Of a stretch of 64,000 nucleotides of DNA, positions 48,801-56,599 are shown one piece after another. Made by a program: the position numbers and the translations under genes. The DNA lies in NCBI RefSeq assembly GCF_011398925.1, contig NZ_AP022842.1, forward strand, positions 3,150,001-3,214,000, given 5' to 3'. The stretch is from Bacillus sp. KH172YL63. Its GTDB lineage: Bacteria; Bacillota; Bacilli; Bacillales; Bacillaceae_B. Under the pieces are notes generated by a model. That model ran no database searches. It was not told where the DNA came from and saw only the letters and a list, made by a program, of their open reading frames with translations. Numbering within the stretch: the first letter of the stretch is position 1; each line of letters starts with the position of its first letter.

Positions 48801-49200
48801 GCTTCTCGATCTCGCCCCTGATCCCCGGGGTGATGGCGATCAGCCCTTCACTGTAGGAAGCAAGCCACTTCAACGGAAGCCCGTCCTTCGCCTTCGCCCC
48901 GATCGCACTCGAGATTTTTAATAGATTCTGATACCCCGTCTGATTTTCCACCAGAAGGACGAGAGGGTGTGACTCTCCCTCGGTGTCTGATGCTATATCT
49001 GCGGTCAACCCGATAATCGGCTTGATACCTTCCTTTAAACATGCCTTATAAAAAGGTATGGCGGCATACATCATATTTTTATCGGTTAAAGCAAGTGCTT
49101 TATACCCTGATTTCTTCGCTTTATGTACAAGTCCATTTATCGGAATCGTGCTGGACAAGAGACTGTAGGCACTCGCAACTTGTAAATGAACAAATGACAT
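45844..49200 (-). CDS. dnaE: DNA polymerase III alpha subunit DnaE
   Basis: 1118 residues, C-family polymerase of the DnaE type (the lagging-strand, error-prone partner of PolC in Firmicutes). N-terminal PHP domain (FVHLQVASAYSLLSS), palm with the catalytic Asp residues in MPDIDIDFPDHRRDEV, fingers (YGVIVYQEQIMQIASKMAG), HhH motif, and C-terminal OB fold (ISFGGYITAVKTIRTKKGE). ATG 49200 is preferred over GTG 49209, which is only 2 bases from AAAGG. In B. subtilis it also lies next to ytrH-ytrI. Confidence 0.96.
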   Translation of the reverse strand: MSFVHLQVASAYSLLSSTIPINGLVHKAKKSGYKALALTDKNMMYAAIPFYKACLKEGIKPIIGLTADIASDTEGESHPLVLLVENQTGYQNLLKISSAIGAKAKDGLPLKWLASYSEGLIAITPGIRGEIEKLLLKGKTEQAKAGIETFQKMFGKGSFYLSVQKHGLPEEEELIPLLKSVSAETGAGLVATNDVQYLEQDDSFAHECMGAIRDGVKLSDDDRDVLECEEYYFKSKEEMVELFADHVTELENTMVIADRCHLDIRFHQQLLPKYPLAEGETALEMLTHLSEKGLSEKVGTITDEYIERLDYELEIIGKMGFSDYFLIVWDFMKYAKEQRILTGPGRGSAAGSLVSYALNITDVDPIEHQLLFERFLNPERVTMPDIDIDFPDHRRDEVIEYVERKYGSLHVAQIITFGTFAAKAALRDTARVFGLNMKEQEQLSKLIPNQLGITLNEAYDQSKGLREFVGSSDHYKKLFQTACTLEGLPRHTSTHAAGVVISEAPLVQWVPIQGSSSGIHLTQFSMDILEEIGLLKMDFLGLRNLSILERIVKNVQMGADKSFSLDRIPIDDSKTFELLSSGQTNGIFQLESEGMRNVLKRLKPNAFEDIVAVNALYRPGPMENIPTYIKRKHGGERVEYPLPDLKPILEMTYGVIVYQEQIMQIASKMAGFSLGEADLLRRAVSKKKKDVLDQERAHFVTGATQKGYSEEVANSTYDLIVRFADYGFNRSHAVAYSKIAYQLAYLKAHYPAFFLSSLLTSVVGNETKVAQYIREAKLYDIEILPPSINGSQFVFTVDGKNRIRYSLGAIKGIGAAALKEIIRARQEKPFQDLFDFCMRVSTKTINRKILENLVLAGAFDECQIDRATLLASLDVASQHAELVNPDGEPDLFDEEEAFVLKPKYVEVDDMTIDHKLQYEKQVLGLYLSDHPLASHRPLFVELGLPQIADLQQGSKISFGGYITAVKTIRTKKGEVMAFLEIGDETGEIEAVVFPNVYKNNMIQLKEGNILLFGGNVENRNDKQQVIVNTVETMESVQARVKERNQILYVKIENSIDGEEAMKKITQAIKRFKGETGVIVYHERDKKSVRLPGHLRVNPSEEALNEFHHILGQANVILK

Positions 49201-49337
49201 GTTATGCACAACCTTTTTCTCAATATACTTTTATTATAGGAAAGAAACCGCAAAAAAGAAAATATGTTCTCCCTCATATCTTGTCCCCGATCCCCATATA
49301 GTTATCGTAAAGACACGTAATAGATGGAGATGATGAA

Positions 49338-49673
49338 ATGGCAGAAGCTTTCTTTCCGGAACTCTTCAAAAGCTTCTTTATCGCTATGGGCGTTCTGCTC
49401 GGGGGCTCGCTCCTCGGCGGGCTTGCGTCTTTCGCCATGGGGCAGCCCCTGTTCATTGAAATGAGACGACTATCCGACTTCCTCCGCATCTGGGCCATCA
49501 TCGCGGCGATCGGCGGCACATTCGACACCGTCTACAGCTTCGAAAAAGGCTTCCTGAACGGAGAAACAAAAGAACTGTTCAAACAGTTCCTCTGGATCCT
49601 GTCCGCACTCGGCGGCGCCAACACCGCCGCCATGATCATCACCTGGCTCACCCAGGAGCATATGCCGTCATGA
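49338..49673 (+). CDS. ytrH: Sporulation membrane protein YtrH
   Basis: 111-residue membrane protein with three hydrophobic segments (FIAMGVLLGGSLLGGLASFAMG, WAIIAAIGGTFDTVYSF, WILSALGGANTAAMIITWL). YtrH and YtrI are mother-cell sporulation proteins under sigma-E in B. subtilis, needed for full spore formation. GGAGATG precedes the ATG. It overlaps ytrI by 4 bp and diverges from dnaE. Confidence 0.92.
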   Translation: MAEAFFPELFKSFFIAMGVLLGGSLLGGLASFAMGQPLFIEMRRLSDFLRIWAIIAAIGGTFDTVYSFEKGFLNGETKELFKQFLWILSALGGANTAAMIITWLTQEHMPS

Positions 49674-50176
49674 GGATCCCGCCCTTCTACCGGCTCCCCT
49701 CCTGGCAGCGCTTCTTCGCAGGCATGGTCATCGGCGGCATCGTCAGCTGGATGATCTTCCTCTTCATGTTCGGCACCATGCACGAAAAACAGGCCCAAAA
49801 AATCGCCGAACAAAAAAACGACATCAGCAAACTGAAAAACACCCTCTCCTACCTCCAGGAAGAATACAAACAACTCAACAGCGAAAACGAAAATGAACTC
49901 ACCATCCAGGAAGTCAAAGTCAAAATCATCAACACCACCAAAACCAAAGTCGAACTCCTCAGCATTCACGAAACCGAAGACCGGCTCAGCGAAGATCTCC
50001 GCAGCCTCCTCACCAAAGACCTGGAATCGGTTTACGGGAATAAGGAGCTGATTAAGAAGATCATTGAGAATAAAACCGTCAAGCTGAATGATAAGAACTT
50101 CCGGCTGAAGGTCAGGGAGATGTACTTTTATACGACGACGGAGATTACACTGGAGTTGAAGTATGGGGAGGATTAG
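49670..50176 (+). CDS. ytrI: Sporulation membrane protein YtrI
   Basis: 168 residues: one membrane segment (FFAGMVIGGIVSWMIFLFMFG), then a coiled coil (QKIAEQKNDISKLKNTLSYLQEEYKQL, about 45-85) and an outer domain. Overlaps ytrH by 4 bp. Odd feature: synonymous codon use changes abruptly near position 50020, from C-ending codons to G- and T-ending codons for the last 50 or so residues, next to the G/T-rich flank of the repeat cluster. Confidence 0.9.
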   Translation: MRIPPFYRLPSWQRFFAGMVIGGIVSWMIFLFMFGTMHEKQAQKIAEQKNDISKLKNTLSYLQEEYKQLNSENENELTIQEVKVKIINTTKTKVELLSIHETEDRLSEDLRSLLTKDLESVYGNKELIKKIIENKTVKLNDKNFRLKVREMYFYTTTEITLELKYGED

Positions 50177-50292
50177 GTGGGACCTGCTGGGAGGTGGGTC
50201 TTTTTTTGGTTGGGGATGGGTGGGTGAGGGGATGTGGCTGGTTGGGGGCGTGGTGCTGGTGCTGGTGGGGTGGCGCTGGGGGCGTGGGCGTA
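50177..50292. other. G/T-rich stretch after ytrI
   Basis: Plus strand almost without A and C (for example GGTTGGGGATGGGTGGGTGAGG). No gene or hairpin seen. It leads directly into array A3. Confidence 0.6.
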
Positions 50293-50422
50293 GCGATTTT
50301 TCGACAAAGAGATCATATATCTGGAGAAGAGGATCATATTTTAAAAATCCAGCTCATATAAAAAAATTCGAGCTCATATATTTGGAAAGCTGCTCATAAG
50401 TTCGGGAAAGTGGCTCATATAT
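50293..50422 (+). repeat. Family A phased array, copy A3
   Basis: GATTTTTCGACAAAGA at 50295; TCATA boxes at 50313, 50334, 50354, 50374, 50394 and 50415: 21-20-20-20-21. Left half of a 316-bp tandem duplication with A4; it is almost identical to A4 including spacers. Confidence 0.95.
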
Positions 50423-50608
50423 GGATGGGGGGGTGGGAAGATTCGTGGTTTACGGGTTCAGATGAGCTTGTAGCGGTTGTGGGTTTGATGGTTTTTATTA
50501 AAACAGGGGTAATTTTGGGTTGGTTTTTGGTTGAAATGGGGGTTTGGAGTTGATTTAAAGAGAAGAGCTGGTTGGGGATCGGTGTGTGGAGCGTGGCGCT
50601 GGGGCGTA
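50423..50608. repeat. Tail of array A3 (first copy of tandem duplication)
   Basis: Contains GGGAAGATTCGTGGTTTACG, then GAGCTTGTAGCGGTTGTGGG, GATGGTTTTTATTAAAACAG and GGGTAATTTTGGGTTGG, all repeated after A4 and, diverged, after A5. No open frame with a ribosome-binding site. Confidence 0.75.
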
Positions 50609-50738
50609 GCGATTTTTCGACAAAGAGATCATATATCTGGAGAAGAGGATCATATTTTAAAAATCCAGCTCATATAAAAAAATTCGAGATCATATATTTG
50701 GAAAGCTGCTCATAAGTTCGGGAAACCGGCTCATATAT
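50609..50738 (+). repeat. Family A phased array, copy A4
   Basis: GATTTTTCGACAAAGA at 50611; boxes at 50629, 50650, 50670, 50690, 50710 and 50731: 21-20-20-20-21. Exactly 316 bp from A3. Box 4 reads GATCATA where A3 has GCTCATA. Confidence 0.95.
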
Positions 50739-51047
50739 GGCTTGGGGCTGGGAAGATTCGTGGTTTACGGGTTCAGCTGAGCTGGTAGCGGTTGTGGGTT
50801 TGATGGTTTTTATTAAAACAGGGGTAATTTTGGGTTGGTTTTTAATAAAAATAGAGTCTTACAATTGATTTGAGGGAAGAAACTGCTTGGTAGATAGACC
50901 GTTGTGAGATACCGGGAGCATTTATTTATAGAAATAGGCAGATTTTGATCGATAAACGTGGCTTGTGAGAGGTTCTTTAACAGTTCAATAGAGAGATTAA
51001 ATATTACATAAGATCTTGGTTAAAGTGGACCACCGGTATTTTTTATG
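50739..51047. other. Tail of array A4 and unassigned intergenic DNA
   Basis: To about 50870 this repeats the A3 tail. The rest (50870-51047) is AT-rich with no gene, hairpin or array that I can support. Confidence 0.55.
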
Positions 51048-51159
51048 ATTGCGTCGTTTTTCAAGGTAATTGCGTCATTATTTTATTTATTGCGTCGTTT
51101 TGGAGGCGAATTGCGTCTCAAGTGGCGGTCATTGCGTCTGTTCGATTAGTTATTGCGTA
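51048..51159 (+). repeat. Family C phased array, copy C4
   Basis: Six ATTGCGT boxes at 51048, 51069, 51089, 51110, 51131 and 51152 (spacing 21-20-21-21-21). The last box touches the stop codon of the frameshifted hydrolase. It is not followed by the 248-bp unit sequence seen in C1-C3. Confidence 0.93.
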
Positions 51160-52004
51160 TTATCCCATTATTATCCACTCCCGTATGACCTCTCCCACCT
51201 GCTCCGGACAATCCCAATGCACATTATGTTGCGTGTTCTCAATCCCGACTATTTTCACACCCTTCACTTCCTCCTGCAGTTTCTCAATCCCTTTCTGACG
51301 TGAAGGGTCATCATGCGGAATGGTAGCATGAAAGAGCAAAGCGGGACATTCAATGGATGGGTACGTCGTGGAACATGGTTCAAGGTAAAATGCTTTGATG
51401 GTTGCAAGGAGGCTGTCCCTGTCCGCTTTCAATTGATAAAAGCCATCCACCTTTACAAAATTAGATGAAATCATCTTCTCGAGCAGATGATCCCACTGCC
51501 GTGTGGTGTACGCTTTGTATGTGTCCACTACTTTTTCCCAGGAACTATATCTGCCTCCATCAAAATACTCTGCCCAATCGGAAAGGGCCTGCTCTTCCGA
51601 ATACCCCACAACCATTTCAGGGAAAACATACCCTCCGTCTATTAATGTAAGCCCCTTGATTCTGTCAGGGAATGTCGCTCCGATATGCAATGACAGGTCG
51701 GCACCCCAGGAGTGGCCCAACACATAGACTGCTTCAGACGTCACCTGCTGATGACTGCCATGATCCGTTTTGCTAATGAGGAAAAATGATAGTCTTCCTC
51801 CCTATCAAGTGGAGCGGTTGTTCCATGACCGGGAAGATCCACCAGCAGGATATGAAAATCGTTCCGCAGATACCCGGCAAGTTCTAGGAAGCTGTTGGCT
51901 TCGGCGGTCATGCCGTGCAGGCATATGAGTGTCGGGAGTTGTCGGTCACCGGTTTCATAAACAAAGAAGGTATGGTTGTCCATCTTGATTGCGTGTTGTT
52001 TCAT
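51160..52004 (-). pseudogene. Alpha/beta hydrolase, frameshifted
   Basis: Two abutting frames make one alpha/beta hydrolase. The first part (52004 to 51741) has the oxyanion motif LICLHGMTAEANSF and LVDLPGHG. The second (to 51160) has the nucleophile elbow LGHSWGADLS, Asp region and final His in ENTQHNVHWDCPEQV. They meet at 51741-51744, where the frame moves by one base; reading through gives HQQVTSEAVYVLGHSWG in the expected place, so a one-base indel near 51745-51760 broke the gene. A sequencing error or programmed shift is possible. ATG 52004 follows GGGGAGGGG. Confidence 0.75.
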
Positions 52005-52034
52005 GTCATTCACCCCTCCCCTGCTATTCATACA

Positions 52035-52850
52035 TCAAGTAAAAAAACGAGACATCCAAGCAATATAATACGCCCCCGGAATAAAAATAACCTGAGCAAG
52101 CACTGTCCCGCAAAGCCGCGAAATGACCATCATAATGGAAAGCCCTTTTAACTCTTGATAATTCCCCTTCCCATTGGCCACATCATCTGCCAGGACGGAA
52201 ATTTTCGGGTCAATAAACAGCGTCAATAAAATCGTTGCGATACCATTGATCAATCCAGAAGCCATGGTGGCACTGGCCTGTCGATCCGGCACGAGAAGAG
52301 CAGCATAGAGCGCTGCAAGAACGCCAATCGTATACACCGCTGTAATCACCATATTGATGAAAAACAGCCTCTTTGGAATGCTCCTGAAACTGATTCCTTG
52401 CAAATATCTTCGACCGGGCCTGGATATATGGTGGATCCCCCTTTTATACAGGTGATGCTGAAACCCGAACTTGATTAGCCGGGGCACTGAACCTCCCTGC
52501 TCCGAGAGATAAATAATCCCCCTCGAAAACAAAGCCACGAAGGTGGGCAGCAGCACGATCCCAAGGATGGTCCCTAAAGTCGAGGCACCGATCAGCACCC
52601 TGAACTGCTCCTCGACCACCTCTAATTTATGGCCCTTCGGCGCATTATCCGTGAGGCCGCCGGTAAAAGGCTGCTGCATCATATTCGCCATCCTTGACAC
52701 AATGACCATCATGTTAAAAAGGGAAAGACCTGACGCGATCAGCTTCACCCTTGCCCCGGATAATCTGACTGCATATGCGAGCGTCTCGATGCTGTGTATG
52801 ATGAGGATGAAGAGGGCAATCGATAGGACGGGTAGTGATAGATAATCCAT
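52035..52850 (-). CDS. amj: Lipid II flippase Amj
   Basis: 271-residue polytopic membrane protein, DUF2837/Amj family, the alternate lipid II flippase that replaces MurJ in B. subtilis. Seven or so hydrophobic segments. Start MDYLSLPVLSIALFILIIHS and the conserved HSIETLAYAVRLSGARVK and PFTGGLTDNAP regions match Amj. In B. subtilis it is a sigma-M gene; I see no clear ECF promoter in the 55 bp upstream. AAGGAG precedes the ATG. 31 bp upstream of the broken hydrolase. Confidence 0.88.
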   Translation of the reverse strand: MDYLSLPVLSIALFILIIHSIETLAYAVRLSGARVKLIASGLSLFNMMVIVSRMANMMQQPFTGGLTDNAPKGHKLEVVEEQFRVLIGASTLGTILGIVLLPTFVALFSRGIIYLSEQGGSVPRLIKFGFQHHLYKRGIHHISRPGRRYLQGISFRSIPKRLFFINMVITAVYTIGVLAALYAALLVPDRQASATMASGLINGIATILLTLFIDPKISVLADDVANGKGNYQELKGLSIMMVISRLCGTVLAQVIFIPGAYYIAWMSRFFT

Positions 52851-52905
52851 GGTGACAACTCCTTGGGTTTCTTGGTAAAAAGTTCGGTACCTCTTTGACT
52901 ACTCT

Positions 52906-53625
52906 TTAATCACTTTGGTCACGGAGCAAAACATCCCTGATCTCCCCTATAGAAGACACAATCGCAAGCGGAGTATGATCCGTCGGTTTTTCTATTCCTC
53001 TGAAATTGACCCATATGGCATCCATTCCTGCATCCATGGGTCCTATGACATCATGGGTCCACGAATCCCCTATGAAAATCGTTTCTTCCGGTTCTTTATT
53101 AAAAGCTTCTAAAGCAATACGATAAATCCTGGAATCCGGCTTTCTCATACCCAATGGTTCTGAATGAAAGATTTTATCCTGGATAAATATCTCCCCTAAC
53201 CCCATGTTGATTACCTTCTGACGAGGATCATAAAGGCCATTGGTAACAATAGCTACCTCATAACGCTTCGTCAGTTCATCCATTAAATTTAATACATGTT
53301 CGTTCATCTTGATGAATGTCATGCTTGTGATATGAAATAGAGATTCGAATTGTTCAATTGCTTCATTGTTCATCTTCACGCCAAAGGAATCAAACGCTTC
53401 CTTCCAACGCTCTATCTTAAATTCGTATGTACTGATTTCCCCGTGAACAAGTTTATCAATTAGAAATCGTGGAGGCTGTTTTATTTTCTTCAAAAACTGC
53501 TCTCCATCCATCCCCTTTGTATCCGGGTGCTCTGCAAGCGCCTGAATCACGCCATCGTCAAACCATGACGAATTTTCCAGCAGGGTGTCATCGAGATCAA
53601 ATAAAAGCAGTCTGTACTTATTCAT
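52906..53625 (-). CDS. HAD-superfamily hydrolase (YjjG/subfamily IA type)
   Basis: 239 residues. HAD motif I LLFDLDDTLLENS, helical cap (about 20-100), motif II VAIVTNGLYDP, motif III Lys in LGMRKPDSRIY and motif IV IFIGDSWTHDVIGPMDAG. The cap type and sequence resemble YjjG-like nucleoside 5'-monophosphatases; the true substrate is unknown. It is 55 bp upstream of amj on the same strand. Confidence 0.85.
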   Translation of the reverse strand: MNKYRLLLFDLDDTLLENSSWFDDGVIQALAEHPDTKGMDGEQFLKKIKQPPRFLIDKLVHGEISTYEFKIERWKEAFDSFGVKMNNEAIEQFESLFHITSMTFIKMNEHVLNLMDELTKRYEVAIVTNGLYDPRQKVINMGLGEIFIQDKIFHSEPLGMRKPDSRIYRIALEAFNKEPEETIFIGDSWTHDVIGPMDAGMDAIWVNFRGIEKPTDHTPLAIVSSIGEIRDVLLRDQSD

Positions 53626-53700
53626 TTATTTATCAATCCCTTCCTTTTTCATTATCCATTAATTTCTAATTCTGAACAATATCAATTTCGTTATATTCAG

Positions 53701-53828
53701 GATTTTTCGACAAACAGATCATATATCCTGACAACTGGATCATATTTTAAAATTCCAGCTCATAAAAAAAAATTCCGGCTCATAAATTTGAAAAGCCGCT
53801 CATAAGTTCGGGAAACCGGCTCATATAT
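53701..53828 (+). repeat. Family A phased array, copy A5
   Basis: GATTTTTCGACAAACA at 53701; boxes at 53719, 53740, 53760, 53780, 53800 and 53820: the last steps are 20, 20 and 20 or 21 depending on whether the CT before the final TCATA at 53821 is counted; measured on TCATA it is 21-20-20-20-21. It lies between divergent genes. Confidence 0.93.
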
Positions 53829-54122
53829 GGATGGGGGCAGGGTTATCTCGCCGATTATGGGTTCAACTGAGCTTGTAATGGTTCCCGTTTTGATGGTTTT
53901 CATAAAAATAAGGGTAATATGGGTTTGGTTTTCATTAAAATAGAGTATTTTGTCTTTAAAACTTAAAAGCCTGATCCCCTATCAACTCAAGGGTCGGACC
54001 AAACGGAGGACTCATTTTAGTTATATACACTCCTCCATATTTAACCGAAAAAACTTTTTCTTTTACATAAAGTAACTCCCCCAAGAAGATAGTAAGAACA
54101 AAGACCTAAAGGAGACCCCACC
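53829..54122. other. Tail of array A5 and upstream region of propeller gene
   Basis: GGGTTCAACTGAGCTTGTAA, GATGGTTTTCATAAAAATAA and GGGTAATATGGGTTTGG are diverged versions of the A3/A4 tail. From about 53960 to 54122 the DNA is unique and must hold the promoter of the propeller gene, which I cannot place. Confidence 0.55.
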
Positions 54123-55337
54123 ATGAAAAAAGCCATCCTTCTCACCATCATCCTAACCCTACTATTCCCGTCAGCCCCTTCCGCCGCCATCCAAAACCAC
54201 ATCCAGGCAGCATTTATCCGGGAGGGGAATGTGTGGACGTTCATCGATGGGGAGGAGTCCCAAATCACCACTTCCGGCAATGTCCACCAGATGCCGAAAT
54301 GGTCTGGAGACGGCACGATCTTCGCCTATCAGGTCGGTTCGGATGGGAACTCAGAGCTGTGGACTTATCACCTCTCCACCCGTAAAAAGAAGCGGATTTC
54401 TGATAACGGCCGCTCACCTCGGTGGGCGCCCCGGCGAAACCATATCGCCTATACGAACAGGGGGATCCTCGATATTTCAGACTTGAACCGGTTTTACAAC
54501 ATCGCAACCGGAGTGAGCGATTTCACGTGGCTTCCGGACGGCAGCGGGTTCCTGCTTTCTTCGTCGGGCACGCTCAATCCGGATGGCTGGTCGAGCGCTT
54601 CGCTTTTCACCAAAAAAGTTGGGGAGAAATATGAAGATATTGTCTTATTTGGAGGGGTGGAGCCTTTCTTCACACTCCCCCGGGAAATCGGTACGACGGA
54701 GCAGAATCAGCTGATTGCGGTCTCTGCCGAACAGCTGACGTATTCGCCGAGCGGCAAGTGGATTTCCTTTGTTGTGTCTCCGACCGCTTCCTGGTCGATG
54801 GACAGCAATATGGTGTGTGTGATTGATCAGGACGGAGGGAATTTCGAGGTATTGGATGAGATAATTCTGCAGGTGGGAGAGCCGAAGTGGGCGCCATCCA
54901 CAGATATCCTGGCATACATCGCCGGCGGCGGCAGGATCGTGTATGGTTTTAAAAACAAGGATCTTAAAGTGAAGGAAATGCCTGTTGGAGGTGCCCTCAC
55001 CCCCGCCCATTTCGCTGACCTCGACTTCGACTGGATGAGCGACAAATCTCTTGTCGTCTCGAGGGTCAGGGGACGGGCGTGGAGCAATGACTTCAGTAAA
55101 CATCCGCTTCCTGCTTTGTACACCGTGGATATTGAGTCAGTGAAGCAAGAGAAGATCACGAGTCCTCCGAACGGATTCGGCGACTACGCCCCGCAGTTCC
55201 TCCCTTCGATTGACAAGCTCGTTTGGTTGAGGGGGACGTCCATCACCGATTCGAAGAGGGATTTGTGGATCGGGAATGTGGATGGCAGTGATGCGGAGGA
55301 GTGGATTCGGGATGTTGAGGGGATTGTTTTTTATTGA
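54123..55337 (+). CDS. Secreted TolB/WD40-like beta-propeller protein
   Basis: 404 residues. Sec signal peptide (MKKAILLTIILTLLFPSAPSAA, cleavage about 22). Repeated PD40-type blades such as WSGDGTIFAYQ, SPRWAPRRNHIAYTN, TWLPDGSGFLLSSS, TYSPSGKWISFVVS, EPKWAPSTDILAYIAGG and APQFLPSIDKLVWL, roughly six propeller blades. Such proteins bind partners and have no fixed catalytic function. AAAGGAG lies before the ATG. Codons are C-rich at the 5' end and G-rich towards the 3' end, next to array A6. Confidence 0.8.
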   Translation: MKKAILLTIILTLLFPSAPSAAIQNHIQAAFIREGNVWTFIDGEESQITTSGNVHQMPKWSGDGTIFAYQVGSDGNSELWTYHLSTRKKKRISDNGRSPRWAPRRNHIAYTNRGILDISDLNRFYNIATGVSDFTWLPDGSGFLLSSSGTLNPDGWSSASLFTKKVGEKYEDIVLFGGVEPFFTLPREIGTTEQNQLIAVSAEQLTYSPSGKWISFVVSPTASWSMDSNMVCVIDQDGGNFEVLDEIILQVGEPKWAPSTDILAYIAGGGRIVYGFKNKDLKVKEMPVGGALTPAHFADLDFDWMSDKSLVVSRVRGRAWSNDFSKHPLPALYTVDIESVKQEKITSPPNGFGDYAPQFLPSIDKLVWLRGTSITDSKRDLWIGNVDGSDAEEWIRDVEGIVFY

Positions 55338-55370
55338 GGTGATCGTGCTGGTGGCAGCGTTACGTCGGCC

Positions 55371-55500
55371 GCGATTTTTCGACAAAGAGATCATATATAG
55401 AGGATGGCGGCTCATATATCAGGATTCGCGCTCATATTTTGCTGAAACGGCTTATAAATCCGGAAAGGGGATCATAAGTTGGGGAAACCGGCTCATAAGT
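55371..55500 (+). repeat. Family A phased array, copy A6
   Basis: GATTTTTCGACAAAGA at 55373; boxes at 55391, 55412, 55432, 55452 (TTATA), 55472 and 55493: 21-20-20-20-21. Starts 33 bp after the propeller gene stop, between convergent genes. Spacers differ strongly from A3-A5. Confidence 0.95.
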
Positions 55501-55586
55501 GCGACCTGGAGAGGTTTTTTCGGTGATTTGAAGTTCTCTTGAGCTTGAAAGAGGTTGGGATTTGCCCGTTCCTTCAAAAAAATGAC

Positions 55587-55635
55587 TAAAAAGGGGCTGA
55601 TTCAAGACCAATACCTGATTTGTCCAACCCCTTTT
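55587..55635. terminator. Probable terminator between convergent genes
   Basis: AAAAAGGGG / CCCCTTTTT arms around a loop of about 30 bases, with A and T tracts for both directions. The long loop makes it less certain. Confidence 0.55.
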
Positions 55636-55645
55636 TATACAAAAG

Positions 55646-56599
55646 TCACTTCTCAATCTTCAACACAATCACGTCAAACAATTCTCCGTCTGCATAAATG
55701 ACGAACGCCCAGTCTCCGGGTTCTGAAATGGTGACGGACGACGGGGCATGCACATCTGCGCCGTTGTTTTCGCCTCCGAGAGGGATCGTCCAGCTTTCAC
55801 CGTTGTGGAGGATTGGGTGCACGGTCCCGGATTCCCTGTGGTAGGCTGCCACTGTCAGCTCTGAAGCATCGGTATGCCACAGGTGCCACATCCATTTTTG
55901 GCCGGACAGGCTTGGCATGTCGGCGCCGATGATGCCTGATTTGTTTTCATTGCCGATTAGGTTTCGTCCGAACTCGGTCGCTTTTCGGTCCCAATTGATT
56001 TGGAGGAAATCACTTTCTTTGATATAGGCTGGGATGTCTGCCGGTAAAATTCCATCCTCCACTTTCAGGTCGGCATCCCCGTAGAGTTTGCCGTCGAGGT
56101 AGACTTCCATTCTCCATTTCCCGCTGTATGGAATTGCAAAGCTTGTGGTGTAGCGCTGCAAGCTTGAGTACCCGGGGGATGGATCGGTAATTTTTTTTGG
56201 AGGCTGCACCTCGATGCGCTGCCCTGATTTTTCATGAACTGCGATAATCGATAGTGCTTTCCCTTTGAAGGTGTCAAAAGGTTCTTCGAAATGAAAAATA
56301 TATCCAGACGTGGCCCCTGCGTGAAGACCAGGATCCGGAGAGATGCTGAATTCAACTTCATTCTTTTTCAATGCTCCCTGCCGTTCGTTCATGAGCCATT
56401 CGGTTGATACAAAGAAGGCTATTAAACAGATGGCGGCGGTCGTCATGATGAAGATGAGGAATGGCCCGGGGCTCTTTAGTGTCACCGGATGATGAGCGGC
56501 CTGCCGAATCCTGGATCTTTGGATGTGTGTAAAATGCCTGCCCTTATGCGTCGTGGTGTCCATCGCACGCTTTAATTCACTCAGCTTATCTTCCATCAT
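55646..56599 (-). CDS. Membrane anti-sigma candidate with DUF4871-like outer domain
   Basis: 317 residues. Cytoplasmic N-terminus of about 48 residues (ELKRAMDTTTHKGRHF), one membrane segment (FLIFIMTTAAICLIAFFVSTEWL), and a large outer domain with beta-sandwich character and two related segments (YSGKWRMEVYLDGKLYGDADLKVE and EPGDWAFVIYADGELFDVIVLKIE). It overlaps the ECF sigma gene by 14 bp and follows it, the usual place for an anti-sigma factor. No classic zinc motif is seen. The DUF4871 assignment is from memory and moderate. Confidence 0.7.
   Translation of the reverse strand: MMEDKLSELKRAMDTTTHKGRHFTHIQRSRIRQAAHHPVTLKSPGPFLIFIMTTAAICLIAFFVSTEWLMNERQGALKKNEVEFSISPDPGLHAGATSGYIFHFEEPFDTFKGKALSIIAVHEKSGQRIEVQPPKKITDPSPGYSSLQRYTTSFAIPYSGKWRMEVYLDGKLYGDADLKVEDGILPADIPAYIKESDFLQINWDRKATEFGRNLIGNENKSGIIGADMPSLSGQKWMWHLWHTDASELTVAAYHRESGTVHPILHNGESWTIPLGGENNGADVHAPSSVTISEPGDWAFVIYADGELFDVIVLKIEK

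Noticed and set aside
50163-50399. 78-residue open frame after ytrI
   Set aside because: Product is a low-complexity Gly/Trp/Val string from G/T-rich DNA and runs into array A3.
50293-50738. Plasmid- or phage-type iteron origin
   Set aside because: Iterons have a similar period, but the same arrays occur at many unrelated chromosomal sites, with no rep gene nearby.
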